Numbered from the stretch's first letter, positions 21,891-33,398 are shown. The stretch is DNA of 64,000 nucleotides from Branchipolynoe longqiensis (GCA_030323885.1 CM059199.1:40804590-40868589); one strand, 5' to 3'. Made by a program: numbers and translations. The notes: generated from the sequence alone by a model not told the origin.

Positions 21891-21892
21891 CA

Positions 21893-22337
21893 GGTGATCT
21901 GTACAATATACCATTGTGCTATTCTAATAGTGTTTGCCAGAGCATCCGTTACTCAAAGTTCCAAAGCTAGGTAACCTCCAGACCCCATTTTCCCCCGACC
22001 CACTCATTTCACACTCCCATCCACCCCTCCCCCCACACATGCCCTCCCTCCTCCTTTCCCCTTCCACATTGACTTTGAACACAGCATCACCTCCACTCTT
22101 CAGACATCAAACTCCTTTCGCGCTAGCAGCACTGAAATCCTCAGCTTCAAGTCTTTCGGCTTGTTTAAAAAAATGTATTATGTGTGTGTGTGTGACTCCT
22201 GTCTGTGTATGTACAGGCAATTTCTGCCAAAGATTTGCGGGGTACGCATGTGCGGCTGCGCAAACAATACAGACGATGGTTGTGTCAGACACAGACATTG
22301 ACATTACGATTGATTTCTGGTTACTTAAGATCATAAC
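21893..22337. other. Unassigned DNA
   Basis: C-rich around 21985-22075 and a (TG)7 near 22178; nothing else recognised. Confidence 0.4.
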
Positions 22338-22642
22338 AGGGTTACTTAAGATCATATCCGGACAGGTATCGACTTGTGACAGTGCACACACATGATGACT
22401 TTATAGTGCTACCCCACTGGGAAATCAGGCTGGCAGCACCATGACCCGATGTCCCACTCTGTCAGATTATCCTGACACTGAGCTAAGCAATCCTTGCCCT
22501 ATCCTATTAATGCCGAGCGCCGAGCTAGGAAGCGACAAGAATCAATTTTGTAAGTCATTGGTTTGACTCGACCGGCAATTCAACTCCCGATCTCTCACAC
22601 GGGAGGGCTGCGCTCTAGCGATTCGGCCACCACTTCCGGCGC
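22338..22642 (-). mobile_element. SINE-A, second head subtype
   Basis: Tail missing its poly-TTG part. Body has GAGCTAAGCAATCC and the head CAACTCCCGATCTCTCACACG ... CGATTCGGCCACC. Confidence 0.88.
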
Positions 22643-23451
22643 GATTGATTTCTGCTGCGCAAGGGTTAAAGTTGGTGTAATCATTTATGATTGGAATTGA
22701 CGGGACGCGCCGGGAAAAGGGGAGGTGCGTGGGATGGGATGGGAGGAGGGGAGGGAGGGGGGGGGGGTAGTAGATGACGAGTAGAGGCACACAGGAGAGG
22801 CACAGGGGAGAAGGCATTATCGATCGCTACATGTTTCAACTCCACTCTTTTTGCTCCTTTTTTTTCTAAAGAAATTGTGTGTAGAGATTTATTTTTGTGT
22901 TGTTTTTTTTTTGTAAAAAAAAAAAATTGTTTAAAGCCTGCAAGTCGACATCTTTTTAAATATTTTATTTCTCTCTATTGTCTGCCGGTGTTTCCTTTTT
23001 ATCTATCTTGATCATTGATGAGACTGCCTAGCCGCTGCAATGCTCCCTCAGCTAACCAGACACTAGAGACTGCAATTGTTGAAATGGCGGGGGGAGATTG
23101 TTTGGTTTTGTTCTTCTTCTTTAAAAAAATATTTACTGTTAGTGTCTACAAAAACACACAAAAAGTGCTTTGATGTCCGGGCTGTGAGAAAATAGAGGTA
23201 GACAAAACAACAGAAGTATGAGAGATGGGGAAAGCAAACGATGCTATCTCTTATTACGCATGCTAGGTATATGCCTTTGTGGAGTTGTTGCACTCACGCA
23301 CATTTGCGTGTCGGTTAGATGCTGAAGTAGATATATACCGCACATTTGAGTAGTATATGGATTTGTTCGCCTCACTCGGGTCTCATCTTAGACCCTCCCA
23401 GCACATCATCGTCCCTATGCACCACCACCCGCCCACCTTACATGAATTGAT
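22643..23451. other. Unassigned DNA
   Basis: G-rich tract at about 22715-22770; T- and A-rich runs at 22855-22930. No recognised gene or repeat. Confidence 0.4.
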
Positions 23452-23790
23452 TTGTTTGTTAGATTGTTGTTTTACATCCTAGCAACAGTTAAGGTCATAT
23501 CACAACTGGTACCGATTTGTGGCAGTGTGCACTCAAGGTGATTTTATAGTGCTGTCCCACTGCGAAACCAGGCTGGCGGCACCATGACCCGATATCCCAC
23601 TCAGTCACATTATCCTGACACTGAGCTAACCAGTCTTTGTCCTATCCTAATATTGCTGAGTGCCAGGCTAGGAGGTGACAAGTATAAATTTTAAGTCAGT
23701 GGTTTGACTCGACCAGGGCTCGAACGGACGACCCCACGATCTACCAGCAAGGGAGACGGGCACTCTAACTCATTCGGCCATCCCGTCAAG
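23452..23790 (-). mobile_element. SINE-A, full length
   Basis: From TTGTTGTTTTACATCCTAGC to CATTCGGCCATCCCGTC. It is head-to-head with the plus-strand copy that follows. Confidence 0.92.
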
Positions 23791-23807
23791 TGCTCCGTGA
23801 ATTGAAC

Positions 23808-24143
23808 CTCCGTCTCCCGTTTTGGCTGGTCGATGGATTCGCACTAATGGGAGTAAAGCCAGAGTAATGGGAGTAAAACCGATGACTTAAAAAGGTATAC
23901 TTGTCGCTTCTTAGCCAGGCGCTCCGGCATTATTAGGACATGGCAAGGACTGGTTGGCTCAGTATTAGGATAATGCGAGTAGGATATTAGGTCATGGTGC
24001 TGGTGGCCTGGTCTCCAGGTGGAGCAGCACTATAAAGTCACCATGAGCACACACTCTCTCAAGTCGGTAGCTATCCTGATATGACCTTCGATGTTGCCAG
24101 GACCTAAAACTGCTACAACAAACCAACCAACCGACCTTGCGTA
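23808..24143 (+). mobile_element. SINE-A, head disrupted
   Basis: CTCCGTCTCCCGTTTTGGC then a scrambled B-box region carrying two copies of TAATGGGAGTAAA. The body and tail (CAGGACCTAAAACTGC) are intact. Confidence 0.9.
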
Positions 24144-24179
24144 TCAACACTACGGACACAATCCGTGTAACTATATAGT

Positions 24180-24487
24180 TTTGTTTGTTTGCTTCTTGGG
24201 GCTTTATGTCCTACCAACATCTAAGGTTCTATCAGGACTGATACGGACTTATGACAATGCGACGTTGTAGTGTTGGCTGAGTGGGATGGTCACCTGGCGA
24301 CCATCATCAATCTATCCTGAAAGTAATCAAATAGTGTCCCATTCTATTGATGCCGAGCACTATGACAAGTAGTGGCAAATCTCAATTTCGGCAAGTCTTT
24401 GGTTTGACTTGACTGGGACTTGAACTCACGACCCCCCTACCCCGAGGCCAGATTGTGCTCTGAACCGATTTAGTCGTCATGTCCGGT
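24180..24487 (-). mobile_element. SINE-A, old copy
   Basis: GGGGCTTTATGTCCTACCAAC to CGATTTAGTCGTCATGTCC. Body diverged, with the central region rearranged. Confidence 0.8.
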
Positions 24488-24495
24488 TTTTTTTT

Positions 24496-24612
24496 TCTTT
24501 CTTATCGGAAAGAGTAGCCTATGTGACAGCAGGAAAGAGATATGTCAGAATGACCATATTTTTGACCTCCAATAGCCGATGATACACAAATCAATGTGCT
24601 CTCGAGGTGTCA
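24496..24612 (+). mobile_element. SINE-C 3' half
   Basis: CTTATCGGAAAGAGTAGCCTATG to GTGCTCTCGAGGTGTCATTAA, joining directly to the MITE-1 terminus at 24613. Confidence 0.8.
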
Positions 24613-24950
24613 TTAAATTTGCATAGTCCGATGGTTTTGGATTTCTGTATTTTTTCTGAGATAAATATATTAGATCGATCAGTAGTATCTACTTTACATT
24701 AGCTCAAAGTTACTTGTATTTTAAATGGTAAACTTTTGAGATATTTTGAGTGCAAACATGGAAAATTAATTTTGGCAAGCTTGCCAAAACTCTGACACCA
24801 TAGACTTGTGCAGTAACCGGTTTTGTTAAATTGACTCAGAAACAAATGGCTAATACGTGCATCAGTATCTAAGTTAGATATGTAGAATCAAATCTAAATA
24901 ATTATATTGGTTTTCAAAATTTGATGCGTCAAGGGACTATGCACCTTTAA
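24613..24950 (+). mobile_element. MITE-1, complete (~338 bp)
   Basis: Both termini present: TTAAATTTGCATAGTCCGATG and its inverse near GGGACTATGCACCTTTAA. Interior is uninterrupted, so this is the best local reference copy. Confidence 0.9.
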
Positions 24951-24986
24951 GTAAAATCAAGTTTTACTTTCACCCACCCACCCACA

Positions 24987-25297
24987 CCTTTTTTCTTGAA
25001 GATTTATACTGCCTATCATGGATAAGTCTGAATAGACTTGTTTTCACCATTAGGCAGTTTGTCGATAGAAAGCCCGAGCATAGACTTTTACCAACCCAAG
25101 GAATTTTGAACCTCCCACACCACATAGACATGGTATGAGAGCAACCGGCCTTTGATGATGCTGTAAGTTATACACAGCGGTGGAAATCCCAATTGACAGG
25201 GGTGGGGGCACAGGGAATCGAACCACTGACCTTCAGATTAGGAGTCCAACCTGGAAAAAAGTCAGACACTCTAACCACTCCGCCACCTGCCAACACC
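24987..25297 (-). mobile_element. SINE-B, full length
   Basis: From tail CTTGAAGATTTATACTGCC, body CAGTTTGTCGATAGAAAGCC and CATAGACATGGTATGAGAGC, to a tRNA-like head (CGAACCACTGACCTTCAGAT; CACTCTAACCACTCCGCCAC). Read in reverse, the head gives GTGGCGGAGTGGTTAGAGTG, an A-box. Confidence 0.9.
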
Positions 25298-25929
25298 ATG
25301 CACTTTGCCTAGTCTAGAATTCTCGCCTTCTCCCACTGCGCCCCCCCCCCCCGGACACCCCACCCCCAGCCCCCATTGAGACCATGACCACCCAGACATC
25401 TACACATACATATATACAAGTTTGGCTATTTTAGAACTCCTCCTTTCCCCCCATCACCCCACCCCCACCCAACCCCCACCCACCATCCTCTCTCCCCCCC
25501 GCTTCCCCCGCAAACACACACTCACACCCTGAAGGCTGAACCCGCCTTTGTTGGCGTTACACTTCGCTAGGCATCCGAAACCTTCGTCGGACCAAATTAA
25601 ATATTTAATTATTAAAATGCCATTAGATTATTATCGATCTGGAGCCTGGCATGTCAGGTAGGGTTTGTGGATTCGTTTTTCGGGATTTAAAAACATGTTT
25701 GTATTTGTTTTCTGGTTATTTTTGGTCTTCTCAGATCGATCAGCAAAGGATGGCGGATTGGAGGAGTGTTATCTGAGAATGCGACCAGTGTCGCCTCCTG
25801 GTGGCATTCCCAGGAAGCAATGCACACTTTTATGCGGCGTCTGTTGGATAGAACATATATTTGAAACATTAGCATTGCAGAACGACCTGGCTTTTCAGTT
25901 TCTGATATCTGCTGTATTTGCGTTTCTGT
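25298..25929. other. Unassigned DNA
   Basis: C-rich tracts at 25335-25375 and 25440-25510; no gene recognised. The 89-codon frame at 25665-25934 has no recognisable domain. Confidence 0.4.
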
Positions 25930-27010
25930 TATAGTTGAGTTTCTGTTATTGCTTGAGCTTCTGCTATTATTTGAGGTCCTGCTATATTTTAATAATTGCT
26001 ATTTTTGAGTTTCTGCTATATTAGAATGTTTGCTCTGTTTCCTTTTCTGCTATAATTGAGGTTCTGCTATATTTGAATTTCTGCTATATTTGAGTTTCTC
26101 CTTTTTTGAGTGTCTGCTATATTAGAATATTTGCTATACTTGAGTTTCTGGTATATTTGAGTTTCTGGTATATTTGATCTTCTGCTATATTTGAGTTTCT
26201 GCTACTTTGAATTTCTGCTATATTTGAATATTTGCTATATCTGAGTTTCTGCTATATTTGAGTTTCTGCTATATGCTATATTTGAATATTTGTGCTTCTG
26301 CTATATTTGAGTTTCTGCTATATTTGAGCTTCTGCTATATTTGAGTTTCTCCTATTTTAAGTGTCTGCTATATTTGAATATTTGCTATATTTGCATTTCT
26401 GCTATATTTGAGTTTATGGTACATTTGCACTTCTGCTATATTTGAGTTTCTGCTATTTTCAGTTTCTGCTATATTTGAAAATTTGCTATATTTACGTTTC
26501 TGCTATGCTTGAGTTTCTGCTATATTTGAGTTTCTGCTCTATTTGAGTTTCTGCTATGTTTGAGTTTCTGCTATTTTGAGTTTCTGCTATATTTGAATAT
26601 TTGCTATATTTGAGTTTCTGCTATATTTGAATATTTGCTATATTTGAGTTTCTGCTATATTTGAATATTTGCTATATTTGCGTTTCTGCTATATTTGAGT
26701 TTCTGCTATATTATAATGTTTGGTCTGTTTGCACTCCTGCAAAATTTGAGGTTTTATTATTTTTGAGTTTCTGTTATATCTTACTTTCTCGTACATTTGA
26801 GTTTCTGTTATATTTGAGTTTCTGCTATATTTGAGTTTCTGCTATATTTGAGTTTCTGCTATATCTGTGTTTCTGTAAATATTTAAGTTTTTTGCTATAT
26901 TTGAGTTGTCGCTATATTTGAGTTTTTGCTATATTTAAGTTTCTGCTATATTTGAGTTTCTGTAATATTTCAGTTTCTGCTATATTTGAATTTCCGCTAT
27001 ATTTGAGTTG
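25930..27010. repeat. 17-bp minisatellite (TTTGAGTTTCTGCTATA)
   Basis: About 60 imperfect units of TTTGAGTTTCTGCTATA, with interspersed TTTGAATATTTGCTATA variants that alternate in places (26580-26690). The right side continues into the terminal part of a MITE-3. Confidence 0.95.
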
Positions 27011-27285
27011 TGTGTGTTAAAGTGATGTTATAGCTGTGTGTTAAAATGATGTTATGGACGAATGTTACACGGTTAATTTCAACAGCTTTCTCAATTTGTA
27101 TAAGATCAAAATCAAAAAGTGAATATAAAATATTTCAAGTCTGACATATGCACAACATCTAAACATGGATATCTATATTGATTCTGCTATAATTTTAATG
27201 TTTTCTGCTGTCATTTAGAATGTTTTCACTTTTCGTTTCCATGTCACAAAAGTGGTACACAGTTTCTGAGAATGACCCATGGATC
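27010..27285. mobile_element. MITE-3 right part
   Basis: CTCAATTTGTATAAGATC, CTGACATATGCACAAC and the terminus CAGTTTCTGAGAATGACCCAT align with the right half of the copy at 58709-59308. The left half is replaced by the 17-bp minisatellite. Confidence 0.8.
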
Positions 27286-27429
27286 ACGCCTGGGTGTCTG
27301 TTTAAATCTGAACAATGGCAGAATGTCAAAACCGTCGGATTATCACATTTAGGTACTGGCATACTCATATAAGGTAATATATATATATGCCGTTCGCGGT
27401 TAGTACGTTCACATCATTGGAATATGCTA

Positions 27430-27783
27430 TCAGAAGAGGTGGCCGAATCGGTAGAGCGCAGACTTCCCGGTAGAGCGCAGACTTCCCGTGTGGAAGATAG
27501 GGATTTCAAATTCCAGGCGAGTCAAACCGATGACTTCTCATATTGATACTTGTCGCGACTTAGCGAGGCGCTCGGCATTACGAGGATAGGACAAGGACTG
27601 ATTAGCACAGTATCAGGATAATGTGACTGTGTGGGATATCAGGTCATGGTGCTGGTGGCCTGGTTTCCCAGTTGGACAGTACTATAAAATCGCCATGAAT
27701 GCGCACTGTCACAAATCGGTACCCATCCTGATAGGACCTTAGATGTTGCCTAGGACGTACAACTCCAACAACCAACCAACCAG
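27430..27783 (+). mobile_element. SINE-A with duplicated A-box segment
   Basis: Complete copy of the second head subtype. GGTAGAGCGCAGACTTCCC occurs twice in direct succession (27450-27488), duplicating the internal promoter region. Tail ends in CAACCAACCAACC. Confidence 0.92.
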
Positions 27784-28389
27784 GACGCCACTTCCAAAAT
27801 TGATTACTCCACCAGAGACCGAGTACTCATTTTAACGACATGCCCTCCCAGCATGTAGAACAGCGCATGACAGGCCTCGCTTCCGGTACTTCCGGTACTT
27901 CCGGTCTCGCGGGATCTCATCGATGCAATACGGTAATTGTTCACTAAACATCGCCCATTTGGCGGTGGGTTTGGAGGGCAGCCACTGTCCGATAAGAAAA
28001 CTGCTGCCCCCTGGTGGTGATTGGGGTGAACTACGGGGGAAGCAGTAATTGGCTTTAGAGCAGGGGCCCAAACAAACACAATGGAGCACTTCCAGTTTGG
28101 GCAGAATATGGTGAAACAAGGGATGACTTGGTTTGGAAATACAATATTACTCCCCCTTCCCTCCCCCCACTTTATTATATATCTATAGTCCCTTTCCAAC
28201 ATGGGGTACTTGAGCATATACAAGCGTAAAGTTGTTGCTCACAGAAGTAGACCTTGCCCTCCTACCCACCATAATAAGTCGCATATTAGGGGGACCGGCA
28301 GATAAGTTGAGGTCAATTTGTTATCCTGGCATTCTTTCCTCAGGCATATACCAACCATATAATTTGAGGTCGACCTCCATATATATTTT
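27784..28389. other. Unassigned DNA
   Basis: A TTCCGGTAC repeat lies at about 27880-27905. The 139-codon minus frame at 27804-28223 has no recognisable domain. Confidence 0.4.
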
Positions 28390-28945
28390 GATCCTCCGGT
28401 GTGACTGACACTGGTCTACATCCGGTGGAGGAGAGGTGGGTAGGTGGAGCCACCTGTACAGTGTTGGTCTTACGGAGTATAACACTGTGGTGCTGTCTTG
28501 ATCTGTTCCTTTGTCCAGGAGTGTTTACCTGTGTCTGTTTGGGTCAGCCTTCTGCAATTTTGGTTGTTAGTAATAGCCTATGTTAGTTTTTTTGTAATTT
28601 TCCAGTTTTTTTTGTCTAGTCTGAGTAATGATACCTTAGCCTACTATGTACATCTACTTGGGTGACATGCGGGCTTGTGGGAGAGGATCCCGTTCCATTC
28701 AGATTGTTGTTATTTGTTACAGCATCCTTTCACCTAAACCCTGTCCTTAGATAGTGCACTCGTGTGCTAGAACAGACTCGGACCCGTTAGGACTGGGGCC
28801 AGGTGGGATGGCTGTGTTGCTTGCCTAGCCATTTTGTATTTCAGGGTGGATCAGTTGCATGATCAGTTGCATAAGTAATAATTAACCCTTACGTATCTTT
28901 ATACTTGCATAATTCGCTATACATCACATATATACCTATATATGT
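28390..28945 (-). repeat. Long repeat E copy
   Basis: Tail end CTGGTCTACATCCGGTGGAGG and GTACAGTGTTGGTCTTACG match, in reverse, the copy at 45322. The head (CTTGCATAATTCGCTATACATC) is at 28906-28945. The roughly 400-bp middle is private to this copy. Confidence 0.6.
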
Positions 28946-29145
28946 GATACATAAGCATTATGCGAGCATAAAGGGGCGGAAGGGATTATAAGTATTATAT
29001 TGTTTATTATAATATTATAATTGCATTATATTATTACTCCTTACCTATACAGGGACTGTTGGCGCCACCACCGGACCCGACCCTAACTACCGGCGCTCCC
29101 ACTGTCACTCGCGCCCGGAATTTTTCATATATATATATATATATA
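28946..29145 (+). repeat. Repeat E copy, divergent to the previous
   Basis: TATATGTGATACATAAGCATTATGCGAG and AAAGGGGCGGAAGGG, then GTTGGCGCCACCACCGG and CGCGCCCGGAATTTTTC before (TA)n. Its head faces the head at 28906-28945, making a palindrome. Confidence 0.7.
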
Positions 29146-29195
29146 AGTTCAGTGTTATGCGCTAAGATGTAGGGCCTATACATATTATATATACC

Positions 29196-29424
29196 GTATA
29201 TGTCCGAATAGATGCACACTGCGCGAGTGCAGACACATGGATGCGCACCTATTCAGTGTTAAAGAATTTCATGGATTTGTTTTTGTTGTGCCTCGGAAAT
29301 ATAGTGTGATTGTCTTATTTTATGTGCATTCAGTCTCAATATGATCGTAAATTTGTGTATGCTTTCAAACTTGAAATGGGGGGTGTGCTTCTATTGGGTA
29401 GCGTGCATCTATTTGGGGCATATA
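29196..29424. mobile_element. Small TIR element
   Basis: TATATGTCCGAATAGATGCAC and GTGCATCTATTTGGGGCATATA are imperfect inverted ends. The next inner segments (GCGCACCTATTC; TGCTTCTATTGGGTAGC) also resemble each other. No coding potential. Confidence 0.6.
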
Positions 29425-29468
29425 TGCCACATGACCGGTAGGTTTATTGGACGCAACTACAAATAGGA

Positions 29469-30490
29469 ATCGAGGATCACACCAGGACATTGCCAGTATA
29501 TGTTGCCACACGATCAGGAAAAGTGTAACTAACATCGACTGAAGCAGAGTGGGCTAGAAACTGCTTCTTTCAAAGCGCTCTAACACCCGATGGAGTTGAG
29601 GAAAGTGTGTGTGTGGGGGGGGGGGGGGAGGGTGATGGCATGGGTCATGTTGGTGGCATTCGGGCTGGGGATGGGGGAGTATATCACTGCCGTTGTCTAG
29701 ACTGGTAATATGTTAATGAGCAGCAGGTTGGATGTAATCATTGAAGACACAGGGCCCGGGTGGAAACCTTAATGCAAATCTAGTTCAATGTGTACCGCAA
29801 ACTGGGATGAACTCAGCCAGCTCCACCAGACGGGATAGCCAAATGAGTTGAGCGTCGGTCTCCCGTTTTGGGAGATGGTGGGATTCGAACCCACGGGTTC
29901 GAACCCAGGTCGAGTCAAACTGATGACTTAAATATTGATACTTGTCGCTTCCAGATGTTGGGCATTAGTTATAGTAGGATATAGCAAGGACTGATTGGCT
30001 CAGTGTCAGGATAATGTGACTGTGTTGGATATCGGGTCATGGTGCTGGCAGTCTGATTTGCCAGTGGGGCAGCATTATAAAGTCGCCATGAGTGTGATCG
30101 AGGATCACACCAGGACATTGCCAGTATATGTTGCCACACGATCAGGAAAAGTGTAACTAACATCGACTGAAGCAGAGTGGGCTAGAAACTGCTTCTTGTC
30201 AAAGCGCTCTAACACCCGATGGAGTTGAGGAAAGTGTGTGTGTGTGTGGGGGGGGTGATGGCGTGGGTCATGTTGGTGGCATTCGGGCCACGGGTTCGAA
30301 CCCAGGTCGAGTCAAACTGATGACTTAAATATTGATACTTGTCGCTTCCAGATGTTGGGCATTAGTAATAGTAGGATATAGCAAGGACTGATTGGCTCAG
30401 TGTCAGGATAATGTGACTGTGTTGGATATCGGGTCATGGTGCTGGCAGTCTGATTTGCCAGTGCGGCAGCATTATAAAGTCGCCATGAGT
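29469..30490. repeat. Recent segmental tandem duplication with internal deletion
   Basis: 29469-29665 recurs at 30097-30288 and 29892-30093 recurs at 30289-30490, almost unchanged, including the second part of a SINE-A. The second unit lacks the counterpart of 29666-29891. Confidence 0.93.
29825..30093 (+). mobile_element. SINE-A, cut off by the duplication junction
   Basis: Head ACGGGATAGCCAAATGAGTTG with two B-box-like motifs. The body runs to GTCGCCATGAGTGTG, where the duplicated unit begins. Confidence 0.9.
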
Positions 30491-30578
30491 GCGCACTGTC
30501 ACAAATCGGTGCCCATCCTGATATGACCTTAGATGTTGATGGGACATAAAACTCCCAAAAGCAACGAACCAGCCAGCT
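30289..30578 (+). mobile_element. SINE-A, duplicate lacking the A box
   Basis: Starts within the head (CACGGGTTCGAACCCAGG) and reaches the true tail (GGGACATAAAACTCCC). It shares the private CTTCCAGATGTTGGGC with the copy at 29825. Confidence 0.92.
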
Positions 30579-30625
30579 CCCTCCTTCCCCCCACCCCCAA
30601 CCGCCTCAAACCAATACCACCCTAA

Positions 30626-31438
30626 TGGGGCTGTCACAGTACGACGTTTCGGGCCAACGCGCATCGACGTTTTTGGTCGAAATGTCGGTACACGTAGGGA
30701 CACGTTATCGGCGCGTTACGGGCGCGTCGGTACACGTCGGTACACGTTGAGTGATCGCAAGGTGTGTACCGACACGTCGGCGCCCGTTGTAGCACGCCGG
30801 GTCGCACCTATTGTTTTGTGCTTGCACAAAACTGTCGGCGCACAGCGACGCGCTCCAACGGGTTGGAGGGCGCATTATGGACACGTTACCAACATGTCGA
30901 TACACGTTGCCGGCGTGCCGGCGGGACGCTGGCAGAACACTGATCAACGTCGGTTAACGTTGGCCTTTTTTTCACCAAACTGTGACCGTTCCATCGGCGC
31001 ATCTGCAACGTCCCATCGACGGGTTGTGGGCGCGCCATTGGCTTTGCTCCAGTGTTTCTCGGCACGTTGGACATGTTGCCGGCGTGCCTGGTCGCATTGG
31101 TGGCGGGTTTGGACGTGCTGCCGGCGCATCCTGATGTGTTGGTGGTGGGTATATATGCGTTAACACGCTACTAACATGACACCAACATGCCACCCCCACG
31201 CCATCAACATGCCGACAGCGCGCCGACAACACGCTGGGAACCCACTGGCTGGATGTTGACATGTTGTTCCGCCGCAAGTCGAAACCTGTTGGCCGCGCGC
31301 CAAAAACACGCCACTAACACGCTGTAACCCGTCAAACTTTCTCCCACAACGCCGAAAAGTTGGACGTGTCTTGAGCCCTAGCAAATATCTTGCACGTTGG
31401 CGGCGCACTGGGGGAAACATCATAGTGTGACAGCACCA
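30626..31438. mobile_element. Word-themed TIR element 1 (TAA target duplication)
   Basis: Termini TGGGGCTGTCACAGTACGAC and the inverse of ATCATAGTGTGACAGCACCA, with TAA on both sides (30623-30625, 31439-31441). The 0.8-kb interior is packed with variants of CGGTACACGTTGG and CGGCGCGTTGG on both strands. Non-coding. A TWA-type 3-bp duplication is known for PIF/Harbinger elements; that assignment is inference. Confidence 0.8.
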
Positions 31439-31441
31439 TAA

Positions 31442-33080
31442 ATTCCTATAAACTAAAGGACCAAGCTAGCAGAGTAATGTTATCGATGGTTAATCCCACC
31501 ACCAACCAGCAATGACCACCATACCATTCCCATCCTGCTTCTCCTCTCACAGAACAATCACATTTCGGCTTAGCCTTCTCAAACATGGTGAGATCCTAAA
31601 TAAAAACAAGTGGCATCAACTCGCAGATAAAGAAGTGTTTAAATCTCAGATGACGCATGGCTCATTCAGATTAGGAACAAACAACAGATTTACAGACAAA
31701 AAAAGAGTTTGTGGTAATGTTTGCTTGCATCCGAGACAAATCCTCAATATTCATTAGTTTCATTTATGTCAAAATAAAATCCAACCCAGTAATCATTTGC
31801 ATATGACTAGGTTAGGCAATGCCGGTGATATATGCCTCCCCCCAGCCCCCGCAGCGCCACCACCAAAAACATGACCCACATAATTACCGTCTCCCCAAAC
31901 ACACCCGCTCTCAAGTCCACATGGCATTGAACCAGTTTGAGATAAGTGTTCCTGCTTCAGCCGATGTTAGTAACAGTAATTTGGCGGGGGGGGGGGGCTC
32001 CGTTCTCTCACCCACCCCCATCAAAAACACCTTAACCATAATAGCAGCACAGGTTTTGAAGTGACCCACCATCTTAGCCCATAATACTGAACTTATTATG
32101 GCTAACCCGCTAACACACTAAGCTCCTTCCTAATCTACTAATATGCCCTATCTAAGTACCTGCTTATCTACCTATTTACAATGTAAAGTAAACGGCCGGA
32201 AGACCAGTGCCTCGCTGCTAAAAAAAAAAGTATGTTCTGATGAACAAACTGTTTTACCACCAACAAGAAAAATTACCCATAGCTGTATATTTCCTTAATC
32301 CTCACATATATATGTATATATATATGTTATATATTGGGCCAATTGGGCTTCACGTCCTAGCATCATCTGAGATCATGAATCGAGACAGATCCTAGATCCC
32401 AATAATCTAGGTATGTGTGGAGCATTCTTTGTCCTTAGTAAATATCGCTAGTCAATTTGTAAATATAGCTTATTCATTGAATAATGTCTTTTGTGATCGC
32501 CATCGCACTGGTCTTCCAGCCATGTGACAATACAGTTATTTACAATATATGTATATGTAGTCTGATATTGTCATCAGCAGCTAGCTCAAGTCAGCTGATA
32601 TAACAACATTAATCATTCCAAGACTTACTTACATATGGTATAGTTTGACAATTCACATATAAAAATAGTAGTTAGATGTTGTATTCATACATACGTATAT
32701 ACATACATGTGTATTGAATAGACCTTTACATTTCCCTTCATAGGTTTGGATGCCTACTGTGTTGTGAATTGCATAATTATCATGTTGGTGCAGATACCAT
32801 TTTGACAAGGAGTGTTAGTAGAATGGTTTGTTTATGCTGTTAGATAGAGTGTGGTTAGCGTGTACGGTTAGTGCTGTCAGATGACATATTGTCATGAATA
32901 GGAACTTAAAACATCAAGAGAACAACGAAGGAACAACATGAATAGGTCTCAGCTGACTGTGTGGGTGCCTGCGGGCAGTGGCCCTCAGCGAGATGCTGAT
33001 GGGGAGGTGGGGGGGGGGGGGGGGCGGGCTGCAGGGGGAGGGGGGAGGAAAGGGGCGAAGGGGAGAGTGGGTGGACGGAG
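31442..33080. other. Unassigned DNA with poly-G and TA tracts
   Basis: No gene recognised. G run at 31983-31995, TA-rich at 32305-32335, and a G-rich tract at 33000-33060. A weak SINE-A tail fragment (CTTCACGTCCTAGCATCATC) lies at about 32336-32395, minus strand. Confidence 0.4.
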
Positions 33081-33330
33081 GTGGTTGGTTGGTTGTTGGA
33101 GTTTTACGTCCTGGCAACATCTAATGTCATATCAGGACGGGTACCGACTTGTCACAGTGCACACTCATGGTGACTTCATAGTGCTGCCCCACTGCAAAAT
33201 TAGGCTGCTAGCACCATGATCCGATATTCTATTCAGTCATATTATCTTGACACTGAGCTGACCAATATTTGCCCTATCCTATTAATGCCGAGTGCCAAGC
33301 TAGGAAGCGAGAAGTATCAATTGTATAAGC
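33081..33330 (-). mobile_element. SINE-A without head
   Basis: GAGTTTTACGTCCTGGCAAC through AAGCGAGAAGTATCAATTG. The tRNA-like part is missing. Confidence 0.9.
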
Positions 33331-33391
33331 ATCTTTGTACACACAATCAAGGCATGGTACCTAAATCTGTTACCATATAAGTCAGTCCATA

Positions 33392-33398
<7 letters not shown>

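Noticed and set aside
25930..27010. CRISPR-like array
   Set aside because: Units are contiguous 17-mers without unique spacers, in an evidently eukaryotic setting.
27804..28223. 139-codon minus-strand frame as a host gene
   Set aside because: No recognisable motifs, TTCCGGTAC repeat inside, and no conservation evidence available from the sequence alone.
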